DNA from: Laburnicola sp. R22_1
Taxonomy: Eukaryota; Ascomycota; Dothideomycetes; Pleosporales; Didymosphaeriaceae
NCBI GenBank assembly: GCA_014281115.1
Contig: JACONQ010000021.1
Coordinates: forward strand, 186,001-250,000
Reading direction: 5' to 3'
DNA length: 64,000 nucleotides
In this document: piece by piece, positions 21,904 to 30,723 of the stretch
Numbering within the stretch: the stretch's first letter is position 1
Layout: each line of letters begins with the position of its first letter
Notes under the pieces: model-generated
What the model was told of the DNA's origin: nothing
The model's database searches: none
What the model saw: the letters and a program-made list of their open reading frames with translations, nothing else
Made by a program: the position numbers and the translations under genes

Positions 21904-22100
21904 TGTTAGGGATTCCTGAGGTGCGGCGCGCCCGGCGGAAGGTTCCGCCGAGCCCCGGAACCTTACCCGATTAGGCATTAGCGCCTCGGCTACGTGTGGG
22001 TATATAAGGCAGCTGTTAACAGTCTTTATACGCCACCTCGATATCTTAGTAAAATTAACTTCTTGATTTTAACCTTTGATGCCTTGAGTGATCCCTTATA
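21904..22100. mobile_element. Solo LTR (197 bp) inside element A
   Basis: It begins TGTTAGGGATTCCTGAGG and ends CCCTTATA, flanked on both sides by ACTAG (21,899-21,903 and 22,101-22,105), a 5-bp target duplication. The interrupted sequence GCTAACTAG...CTCTTTTGC re-forms the alignment to element B when the insert is removed. The first half is GC-rich, unlike its host, and holds a hairpin CGGCGGAA-GG-TTCCGCCG. Likely a relic of LTR recombination. Confidence 0.75.
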
Positions 22101-22272
22101 ACTAGCTCTTTTGCTATTATAGAGGCAAAGTTCTGTATTATCTCTTTAGTAGAAGGTATATATCTCTCTATAAGTCTTTTAATATATTATATAAGCTCCT
22201 GCTCTTACTACGGGGTGAGCTTTTGCTAGCTAGAGTTCTTAACTTGTATAGGGCGCGTTATCCCTTAACGTA

Positions 22273-24135
22273 CTCCACAACCGAGCGACTCACCTAACTG
22301 AGCGACTCACTTTTGCCAAGACCCCACCAAAACATGTACTATTCACGACAGTACAGAGTCAATACGAACTATTATCAATAGTCTAAATAGGCCAATCTAT
22401 TCAGAATCTACTTCTGCAGGTTACTTACACGTTGTTCTATTGTGCCCAGGCTCGCCGCAGCGTCCACAGCGCCGTTAAGTTGGCTCGCCTCCATTAACGC
22501 GCGCCCTCTTCTTTGCCTTCTTGCCATTACTGCGCGCCGCAAAGTCCTTTAGAGTAGCCAGCCGCTGGCCCTCTTTAGCTGTAAGAGCTCCTTCTTGCTG
22601 CAATCGCTTTCTTTTGTGCGATTTACGTCGCGTGGCGGCCTTATTAGTAGCTTGAAGTTTGGCGTTGCGTTTGGTTATTAACACTAAAGAATGCCCTAGT
22701 AGCTCAGCGCCTTTGACGAGCTTTTCCACCGCCTTAACTATATAAGTTGGGGAACTATCTACATGCCTTTAAATCCTCTACTTAACCAGTATTAATTGTG
22801 ACCTAAGTTCTGTACTATTTCGCGGAGTTTGCGACTCCTATGTACTATCGCGAATAGTACATTCTGGAGGCGTACGCAGGCTGACGTCAAGCTGCGATAG
22901 TACAGCCTCTGGGTCGTGGGGCACTAGGCCAGCACCTCGAAAGCCTCCTTTGATATTACTTTTAGTAATTAAAGCCTTAAAAGCAGCAATAAAGCAAGGT
23001 AGGAACTCGATTTTGGTCATGTGCGTGATGTGGTTGCGCATTAGATTCTTGGCTTGGCGCCCATACGCCTTCTTTAACAGCGCAAAACAACCTATGTTAA
23101 GTGGCTGCAAGAGGTGCGACGAATGTGAAGGCATATAGAGAGTAATAATATTACTCTTTTTGCAGTAATTCTGGAATTCGAGCGAGTTATGACTTTTGTG
23201 GCCATCGATAATAAGCAAACGTGCTCTACTAGTAGTACGCCTCTTTGTATGCTTATTAAAGTGCTTTAGCTATTGCAGACTAAGCTTATTTGTTGTCTAG
23301 CCGTTCTTAGAGACTGTAATAACCTAATTATGAGGTAGATCCTTCTCCTTATACTAGGCAAAGAGGTGGTGCTTGCCCCTAAAGATAATGAAGGGTGGGA
23401 TCTACCACCCTATCGCGTTAATGCCTTAGATGACTATTGTCCACTCCCTATTGCCCTGCTGCACCTGCTTTGGCCGTCCTTGACGCTTAGAGCCTGTGAC
23501 TACTGCTCCAGTCGATATTATGCCCATTATAAAGCCAGACTTGTTAAAATTATAGGTGTCCTTATCTAGAATACTATACTTAGCCTTTATGTTCTCCATA
23601 AGCTGGAACCAGCCTCGTATCACCTCAGGATCCTCCTAGAGGGCTCTCTTATAGTCGTACTTTCGATTAAACTTAACTTTAAGCTCTAGCTGGCGCTTAA
23701 CAAAGTTTGGAGCCCAGTTATGGCCCACAGGGTCGCGATGCTGCTTAGCTAGCAAAGAATTAGCCATATCCTCTACGGTAGCAAGCCGTGGCAGAAATCC
23801 TTGCGAGTCTAGGTCGAGTACATGCTGTATAATCGCCTGCTCCTCTCTTACAGTAAGCTTTATTGTGTTAGGTAGGCAGTTATATTAGAAGGCGATTCTA
23901 GCGCATTGTTAGCTAAGGGTCTTTTAAGGGATGTTATAGATAGCGGCAGCGCGTCTTTGCGAAAGTAACGCGTCTTGTTTAATAGCCTGGATCGCAAGCT
24001 GTATACGAGCTTTGTTTGACGCTAGTAGTTCGTTGTGTTGTTGAGGCATCGCGTTGTACTATTGATGGTAGTACGTTTTGGTGGGGTCTTGGCAAAAGTG
24101 AGTCGCTCGGTTGGGTGAGTCGCTCGGTTGTGGAG
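22273..24135 (-). mobile_element. Fot1/Pot2-like DNA transposon, 1,863 bp
   Basis: Terminal inverted repeats start CTCCACAACCGAGCGACTCA at both ends and run about 55 bp to CCCCACCAAAAC, with TA duplications at 22,271-22,272 and 24,136-24,137. Each end carries two copies of GAGCGACTCAC. The length equals the classic Pot2/Fot1 size. It is inserted in element A, so it is younger than A; RIP-type stops in the transposase show it has since decayed. Confidence 0.88.
22421..24049 (-). pseudogene. Fot1/Pot2-like transposase, broken
   Basis: ATG at 24,049 begins MPQQHNELLASNKARI, and the reading ends in a CX2CX4HX4C zinc-knuckle region at 22,421-22,490. A long fragment (22,838-23,218) keeps the DDE superfamily block: the IIDGHKSHNS second aspartate motif, then SHLLQPL, then the GGFRGAGLVP helix. 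A basic region KSHKRKRLQQEG follows. Stops such as TAA for a glutamine codon just before the knuckle fit RIP. No single frame spans it. Confidence 0.82.
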
Positions 24136-24137
24136 TA

Positions 24138-24546
24138 AGTTACGTTAGATAATGCCTTTAGATTAATATAGACTGTATAACACTATATTTAGTAGCAGTT
24201 TTTGTGTATAAGAAAGTTTCGCCTAGCTCTATTAATTTAATATTATTAATCGCCGCTTGAATTGGATCTATATTGATGGAGTTGTCGCGTATTGAAAGTA
24301 GGGCGTTTTGGTGTTGCCCGCGCATCACGCGAATCCGTGCATCACGCGCACGGACACGTTACTTAGCGCGCATGACTCAACCACGAACTGCAGCTTGAGC
24401 TTCAACTCCGACGACATACAACTCCCCGGCCAACTCCGCATAACAGATTGGACATGGTAGTGCGCCACACAGCTTCGAATCCCGGAAAGGGCAAAGAACT
24501 TGCCGCTATCATCAAGCATTCCATCCATCACGACTTTCCCGCCATA
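24138..24546. other. End of element A and a 185-bp unique spacer
   Basis: 24,138-24,359 is the 5' end and right terminal repeat of element A. 24,362-24,544 is non-repetitive sequence before element C. A minus-strand open frame crosses the spacer, possibly a scrap of a host gene, but no domain is recognisable. Confidence 0.5.
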
Positions 24547-24637
24547 CCGTGCCTTGGCAGCCTGTGCGCAGCGTCGCGCTATGCGCAACCCCAACGTGAT
24601 CGCGATGTCAACAATATGAGGCTGTAGAGCTCTATAC

Positions 24638-24843
24638 TGTTGGCAGTAGCTCTCCCCAAGTAGCTAGCGTTGTTACAGGGGTTCTACCCCTAGCCTTGCC
24701 TCCTTGTTTGGCCAGTGTTTGACAGGGGGTCTGCCCTATCCTCACCTCCACGGTGAGGATAGGACAACAACTTACAACCAAAATCTTTGACTATCTATTT
24801 ATTACTGTTTACCGTGTATACACGACCCGACGTGGAACCAACA
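24638..24843 (+). repeat. Copia 5' LTR
   Basis: 206 bp, starts TGTTGGCAGTAGC and ends GTGGAACCAACA. Contains the inverted pair ATCCTCACC...GGTGAGGAT. Confidence 0.96.
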
Positions 24844-25057
24844 CTGATCAGTGGTTAACCTCACGTTAGCCACAGACAAGCAAGGTACCAGCGCTCGAAG
24901 GGTGATTGCGAGTATCGACTTATAGCATACTGGCTTTTGCCTGGTAATTACTAGTATCGACTCATAGCGTACTGGTTTTGCCTCAACAACGTCGCTTACG
25001 ATACAGGACTTGAAGACTCGTCTCACTGTCCTATAGTACCGTCATATAGCGACAACC

Positions 25058-28000
25058 ATGTCAGCTTCAGCGTCTGGAAAAGAGACCAGCTCTCTCGGCA
25101 CCGCAAACCCAGAGGATACCCAAGACAAACCTACGCAATCAACCGCGTACAGTAACAACAACTTTGTTCCTGCCAAAGTCCAGAAACTACGAGAGGAGTT
25201 TCAGATCGACCTACGCGGATGGGACAAGGATATTGACATCTCTAACCCAGAACACCTCACAGAGCCAATCCTTAACGCATACATCTTGAGCACTGTCTCA
25301 CTGTACAAAAGCTCTCAATATAGAGGTATTGGACTATGGGAAACCTTCAAGACAGACTTTGATGGATGGACAAAGGCAACCTTCGAGATACCAGCTAGGA
25401 AAGCTCGGTGTACACTGCGCGATTACCTCCTCTACAATGGCGTATGGGTTGACAGCGGCATAAGGAAATCGATTGGCAAGTCTCTTCAAGACGTACTTGA
25501 CAACGACGAGCCACATCAGTGGACAGAGGAGGAGATCATACAGGCAGGCAAAATTACGCGAACCCATCTAGAGGAGATTGCTTCAAATATAGCTCCGAAG
25601 CCAGCTATACAGAGTACAGCTCCCCAAGACGATACAACAATAGTCAGAACAACTGAGTTGCCCTATCCGAATCGTAACCCGTCACTGTTGCCGCCGCCAG
25701 AGCCTCAGCAGCTGCCTCAGCAAGTACAGCAGCAGCAATCTCAGCAGCCACAAGTACGGTTTCCATTGTACACGAATCTGCCAGCACCATCTACATATAG
25801 AGGTTTCTCAGCACCGCCACCAATACCATATACAGCCCCAGATCCAGAAAGGATCCCAATTCAGACAAAGACAGGGTTTCTCAAGGTCTATACAGAGGAC
25901 ATGAAATACAGCGGCGACAAGGATGACTTTCTGTCAGCCAAGTTAAGGACCTTTTACGATACCTGCGAGTTGTTTGAGATCTCTGAGGGACAGATGCACT
26001 GGCTCTACCCTATCTCACTTAAAGGACGAGCTAAAGCTTTCTATCAGAGTAAGATCCGCGGCAGAGGCTTTAATTTTGCTACAATTGTCAAGACTGTTAG
26101 GGAACACTTTGAGACAGAGGAGGATCTGCAACGATACACTATCCTTTGGCACGAAGCCTCTCTACTCAACCTTGTACAGAAAAGTCCAGAGAGGCCAATG
26201 CTAGAGCTCTTTCAAGAGCTCACAGATGAGCTGCAACAGATACAGGATGGACTGACAGAGCACACTATGGAGTATTCTTCAGAGATGAGCCTCCGCAACG
26301 CAGTAATACGAGCCTGCCGCGGCGTTAAGGAGTGTAGCATGGCTCTGTACAAACCAGCGTCTACGTATGAAGGACTTTGTGCGGAAATCAGGTCAGCAAT
26401 TGTTACGGCGGAGAAAGAGAGACAAGCACAACGCCAGGCCTACTATACGGACGACAGCCCGGATCCGCAGCAGTACTGGACGGACCGGACGTACAACCGC
26501 GGCAGCAACCGCTACCGCTTCGGCCGCGATAAAGGCAGTTACAGTCGCGCTAGAGGCGGAAACCAGTTATTCCGCGACCGCTACAGAGGATCCCAGCGGT
26601 TCCAGCGGGACGCAAAACGATGCTGGGTATGTGGGAAGATTGACTGCTTCTCTACAAGGCACACACCAGAGGAAAGGCGCAGATTATACGACAGGCACGC
26701 TCAACATCTACAGCAAACAATGGACTGTACAACAGAGGATATCCAGCAGTTCCTAGTTGACTACGAAGGCCTTGATATATCCGACAGCAATGCCCATAAT
26801 AGCAACGCCACTGCCGACCCGAGCGGGATCACCAACTTGATCGACGGATTACTGCAGGATGAGGCGGACTATAGCGAGCAATTCTTCTGCGAGGGCTACC
26901 TAGCAGGGCCGCGTGCAATTGACGGCGCCAAAACTGTGTCAATATTGAACGATCAATCAGTCTCTCACAGGCTTACAGGAGGATATCAGTCTCACAGGCT
27001 TATAGAAGGATATGAGGCATGGACAACAGGCCGCAACTGTACGTTTGAGGATCGCTACTCATCCGCTGTCTTTCAGGGGATTATGCCAGATACTGGAGCT
27101 TCTGGCATATCGACTGCTGGCCAACCCCAGGTTGAAGCTCTGTGTAGGAAACTGCCACTCGTACAGATCGATACCTCAGCAGCTAGTCAGACAATTCGAT
27201 TTGGCAAAGGCGACACTAGAACCCTTAGAGTAATAGTTGTTCCAACTCCAGTTGGTAATATTACCTTCCATATTGTTCCTACAAAGACGCCCTTCCTGTA
27301 CTGTGTACAGGACATGAATCGCATGGGGGTACGGCTTGACAATCTCCGCAGTGTACTTGTCCAGAACGACTCTAAGTTCGTCCCTATTGTATGGAAATGG
27401 GGCCACCCGTACATGCTTCTGGATCAGGAAGAATCGCTAGCAGGGTGTCACTGGACAGCGACAGAAGACCGCGGTTCGCGAGCAACTTGCCACCTCACAG
27501 AGACTGAACTACGACGCCTCCACCGACGATTCGGCCACCCGTCAGTACGCCGACTGCTCCGGCTGTTACAGCGCGCTGGCCATGAGGTAGACCAGCAGAT
27601 CCTGCAACACCTGACAAGGTATTGCCACCACTGTCAGATGAATGCCAAGTCACCTGGCAGATTCAAATTTACGTTAAAAGACGACTATGAGTTCAATTTT
27701 TCTATTGTTGTGGACGTACTATACATTAATGGCAAGCCAGTCCTCCAGATAGTTGATGAAGCTACCCGATTTGGTGCCTCACGATTCCTACCTGACATGT
27801 CTGCAGCTACGGCATGGGACACGATCCGAATCTGCTGGATTGACGTCTATCTTGGCCCGCCAGATCAGATTGTGCATGACGCCGGTACAAACTTTGCTTC
27901 GCGGGAGTTCCAGCAGCTCGCCAGATCGATGGCAATTATCACAAAGGAAGTGCCAGTAGAAGCTCACAACAGCATTGGCTTAGTAGAGCGATACCACGCC

Positions 28001-30310
28001 CCTCTGCGCCGCGCGTACAAGATTATAGAAGCTGAGGTACAGGACGAGAGACCAAGCAAGGAGCTCATACTACAAATGGCACAGAAGGCTGTCAACGATT
28101 CAGCAGGACCAGATGGACTAGTGCCCACTCTGCTAGTGTTTGGCGCCTACCCAAGGATGACGGACGCAGATCCTCCGTCACCCTCTACTGAAAAACGTAC
28201 AAAAGCTATCAGACTAGCGACTGATGAAGTGCGAAAACTGCACGCCCAGCGCCAAATCAACGACGCCCTTGCGATACGGAATGGCCCAGATACGCGGATT
28301 ACTGTCAACCTGCCTATTGGCTCCCAGGTCCGAGTATACAGAGAGAAGAAAGGATGGACAGGCCCACATACGCTGCTTGAAACCCAGGGAGAGACCTGTA
28401 TAGTAGAGCTGCCAAGCGGATCAACCCAGTTCCGCTCAACAGTTGTGAAACCGTACTATAAGGAGCCGCAAGAGACTACGCCACAAGATCCCACACTGCC
28501 AGATACCACAATGCCAGATCCTGTTGGCGGTACGCCACCCAAATCCCCGCGCGAGAAACCAGCCGCAGAAGCTCGACCCAGTCGCCAAAGACGCAAGCCA
28601 ACAAGATACCCAGGTGACGAAACAGACAATGAGGATCAGGGTGAGCAGCTTCAATCAACAGCCTACATGACCGCAAAGGAAGTTGCGGATAGAGAGCTCT
28701 CTCGCAAACTGCGCCAGGAAGGCAAGATTACAACACTAGGAGCACCTTTTGAGGCATCACAAAGGCAGGAAATCGACGGGCTAATTGCAAGAGGAGTCTT
28801 TGAGTTTACTCAGTACGATCCAGATGGCAAACACCAGGGGATCCGAGTATTCAAATCGCGACTAGTCAATGAGGTCAAAGGCAAGACAACAGACAACCCT
28901 TTTGAGAAATCTAGGCTAGTAATACAGGCGTACAATAACAACGGAAAGGAGATTATCCTTACGCAATCTCCCACAATCCAACAGTCTAGTCAACGTCTTA
29001 TTCTAGCTCTAGCACCTACGGCTATCCACTGCGATATCAGAGTATACCTCCGCGACGTCACTCAAGCCTATACGCAGTCAACAACATATCTCAACCGTCT
29101 CATTCTCGCTCGACTGCCTAGTCAGCTTCAATCAACCTACCCGCCAAATACAATTATGGTGGTACAACGACCGCTATACGGCATACCAGAGGCAGGCACA
29201 CACTGGTGGGCGACTTACCACAAGCACCACCGCCAACAGTTAGCTATGGAGACGTCTACGTACGACCCCTGCCTGCTATTAACAGCAGAAAAGCCTTTTG
29301 GAGTTGTTGGCATGCAGACAGACGATACCTTGATTCTTGCAGATGAGCAGTTTGCTGAAAAAGAAGATACAGAACTGCAAAAGGCAGAAATCAAGGCTAA
29401 ACCAAAGGAAGCTCTCTCTGAAAGCCTACCACTACTATTCAATGGCTGTATTATTACACAGAAAGACAAAGTGATAGAAATGAGACAGAAGGACCAGGGC
29501 AAGAAGATCCAGCTTGTAGACCTGTCGCACAGTGACTTCCGCCAGGCGTACAGAGAACAACGAGCTCGAGCAGCTTATATTGCGACAATTTGCCAACCAG
29601 AGGCTTCATTTGATCTATCTCGCGCCGCGCAAGCTCAGGATCCAACAGAAGAGGACGCAAAGGATCTCAACAAGCGACTAAAGTGGCAACTTGACAACCT
29701 GACCCGTGGACTACAATACGTGCCGCTACACCTTGCAACAGCAAAGCTGTATATCTTTGTTGACGGCTCATTTGCAAACAATAAAGATTATAGCTCCCAG
29801 ATTGGATATATTATTGTATTAGCAAATGAGACAACAGAGGACGACCCTGCGGCACAAGATAAGTTCGAAATCTATGGTAACCTGCTCCACTGGAGCTCAA
29901 CCAAGAGCAAAAGGATTACACGGAGCGTGCTAGCTTCAGAGATCTACGGCATGGTTAGTGGCGTAGATATAGGTGTCTGTATAGGTCAGACAATTGGCAA
30001 GATTGCGTCGCAACTTGCATCTGATCTTGGAGAACTATTGCCAATAGTAGTCTGTACAGACTCCTACTCGCTATACGAGTGCCTTGTCAAGCTTGGTACA
30101 ACAAAGGAGAAGAGACTTATGATAGATATTATGGCTCTACGCCAATCATACGAGAGACGCGAGCTCGCAGAGATCCGATGGATTAATGGAGACGACAACC
30201 CTGCCGACGCGATGACTAAGAGCAATCCGAATAAGTCCCTTGAACAGCTAGTTAGCTTAAACAAGCTGACAATTAGGATAGAAGGATGGGTGAAGCGGAA
30301 GGAGGAGTAG
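25058..30310 (+). CDS. Copia gag-pol polyprotein
   Basis: One open frame of 1,750 aa. The order is Copia (PR-IN-RT-RH). Gag spans about residues 1-660 with a Gln/Pro-rich stretch (215-235) and a CX2CX4CX4H knuckle-like motif CWVCGKIDCFSTRH near 525. The protease active site is DTGASG near 677. The GAG-pre-integrase HHCC zinc domain lies at about 815-870 (HRRFGHPS ... CHHC). Integrase D,D-35-E residues occur in VDVLYI, HDAGTNF and NSIGLVERYH (890-990). Reverse transcriptase lies at about 1265-1430, with MQTDDTL where most Copia elements have YVDDM. RNase H is at about 1565-1725 (FVDGSF, ASEIYG, CTDSYS, NPADAMTK). The protein encodes everything needed for self-mobilisation; activity itself is inferred. 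Confidence 0.96.
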   Translation: MSASASGKETSSLGTANPEDTQDKPTQSTAYSNNNFVPAKVQKLREEFQIDLRGWDKDIDISNPEHLTEPILNAYILSTVSLYKSSQYRGIGLWETFKTDFDGWTKATFEIPARKARCTLRDYLLYNGVWVDSGIRKSIGKSLQDVLDNDEPHQWTEEEIIQAGKITRTHLEEIASNIAPKPAIQSTAPQDDTTIVRTTELPYPNRNPSLLPPPEPQQLPQQVQQQQSQQPQVRFPLYTNLPAPSTYRGFSAPPPIPYTAPDPERIPIQTKTGFLKVYTEDMKYSGDKDDFLSAKLRTFYDTCELFEISEGQMHWLYPISLKGRAKAFYQSKIRGRGFNFATIVKTVREHFETEEDLQRYTILWHEASLLNLVQKSPERPMLELFQELTDELQQIQDGLTEHTMEYSSEMSLRNAVIRACRGVKECSMALYKPASTYEGLCAEIRSAIVTAEKERQAQRQAYYTDDSPDPQQYWTDRTYNRGSNRYRFGRDKGSYSRARGGNQLFRDRYRGSQRFQRDAKRCWVCGKIDCFSTRHTPEERRRLYDRHAQHLQQTMDCTTEDIQQFLVDYEGLDISDSNAHNSNATADPSGITNLIDGLLQDEADYSEQFFCEGYLAGPRAIDGAKTVSILNDQSVSHRLTGGYQSHRLIEGYEAWTTGRNCTFEDRYSSAVFQGIMPDTGASGISTAGQPQVEALCRKLPLVQIDTSAASQTIRFGKGDTRTLRVIVVPTPVGNITFHIVPTKTPFLYCVQDMNRMGVRLDNLRSVLVQNDSKFVPIVWKWGHPYMLLDQEESLAGCHWTATEDRGSRATCHLTETELRRLHRRFGHPSVRRLLRLLQRAGHEVDQQILQHLTRYCHHCQMNAKSPGRFKFTLKDDYEFNFSIVVDVLYINGKPVLQIVDEATRFGASRFLPDMSAATAWDTIRICWIDVYLGPPDQIVHDAGTNFASREFQQLARSMAIITKEVPVEAHNSIGLVERYHAPLRRAYKIIEAEVQDERPSKELILQMAQKAVNDSAGPDGLVPTLLVFGAYPRMTDADPPSPSTEKRTKAIRLATDEVRKLHAQRQINDALAIRNGPDTRITVNLPIGSQVRVYREKKGWTGPHTLLETQGETCIVELPSGSTQFRSTVVKPYYKEPQETTPQDPTLPDTTMPDPVGGTPPKSPREKPAAEARPSRQRRKPTRYPGDETDNEDQGEQLQSTAYMTAKEVADRELSRKLRQEGKITTLGAPFEASQRQEIDGLIARGVFEFTQYDPDGKHQGIRVFKSRLVNEVKGKTTDNPFEKSRLVIQAYNNNGKEIILTQSPTIQQSSQRLILALAPTAIHCDIRVYLRDVTQAYTQSTTYLNRLILARLPSQLQSTYPPNTIMVVQRPLYGIPEAGTHWWATYHKHHRQQLAMETSTYDPCLLLTAEKPFGVVGMQTDDTLILADEQFAEKEDTELQKAEIKAKPKEALSESLPLLFNGCIITQKDKVIEMRQKDQGKKIQLVDLSHSDFRQAYREQRARAAYIATICQPEASFDLSRAAQAQDPTEEDAKDLNKRLKWQLDNLTRGLQYVPLHLATAKLYIFVDGSFANNKDYSSQIGYIIVLANETTEDDPAAQDKFEIYGNLLHWSSTKSKRITRSVLASEIYGMVSGVDIGVCIGQTIGKIASQLASDLGELLPIVVCTDSYSLYECLVKLGTTKEKRLMIDIMALRQSYERRELAEIRWINGDDNPADAMTKSNPNKSLEQLVSLNKLTIRIEGWVKRKEE

Positions 30311-30365
30311 TAGGAGATTCAGGTAATTGGGGATAGCTTCATTTTCACAAAGAAAAGACTGCCAG

Positions 30366-30571
30366 TGTTGGCAGTAGCTCTCCCCAAGTAGCTAGCGTTG
30401 TTACAGGGGTTCTACCCCTAGCCTTGCCTCCTTGTTTGGCCAGTGTTTGACAGGGGGTCTGCCCTATCCTCACCTCCACGGTGAGGATAGGACAACAACT
30501 TACAACCAAAATCTTTGACTATCTATTTATTACTGTTTACCGTGTATACACGACCCGACGTGGAACCAACA
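30366..30571 (+). repeat. Copia 3' LTR
   Basis: 206 bp, identical by eye to the 5' LTR over its whole length. Confidence 0.96.
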
Positions 30572-30723
30572 TATACAAAAGCAATTATCGCGAGATTTTC
30601 TAGAGTTAGGTTCTTATAGAGCTATAGATGATTGCTAGCTAGTCAAATTATAGATATCTGCTTAGTGTTCTGATTGTTCGGCCACTGCGCGATACTGGCG
30701 TTGATGGCGCAGATGCCGCCGCA

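Larger units (their letters stand above)
20140..24270 (-). pseudogene. Transposase remnant of element A (DDE_1 type)
   Basis: Reads as a heavily mutated version of the element B transposase. The C-terminal Lys/Arg/Glu coiled-coil part is still visible as short frames (e.g. 20,240-20,428), but stops produced by G-to-A and C-to-T occur throughout, and two insertions cut it. The start region lies near 24,270, beside the right terminal repeat. Confidence 0.7.
20013..24359 (-). mobile_element. Pogo-like DNA transposon A, RIP-decayed, with two insertions
   Basis: The left end ACGTGTCCGTGCGCGTGATG at 20,013 and its reverse complement ending at 24,359 form terminal inverted repeats. Both are flanked by TA (20,011-20,012 and 24,360-24,361), the target duplication of the Tc1/pogo superfamily. 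The repeats continue to GGGCAACACCAAAA. Removing a solo LTR (21,904-22,100) and a Fot1/Pot2-like element (22,273-24,135) leaves about 2.3 kb, close to the 2.1 kb of related element B. The body aligns by eye to B (60,534-62,644) with C-to-T and G-to-A changes and many stop codons. Its outer 1.3 kb is mirrored in the left palindrome arm. Confidence 0.82.
24638..30571 (+). mobile_element. Full-length Ty1/Copia LTR retrotransposon, 5,934 bp
   Basis: Two 206-bp LTRs (TGTTGG...CCAACA) flank one 1,750-codon gag-pol gene, with the 5-bp target duplication TATAC at 24,633-24,637 and 30,572-30,576. The LTRs appear identical base for base, and the coding frame is intact, so insertion is recent and the copy has escaped RIP. 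A purine-rich AAAGAAAAGA before the 3' LTR is a candidate polypurine tract. I could not identify the primer-binding tRNA. Confidence 0.96.
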
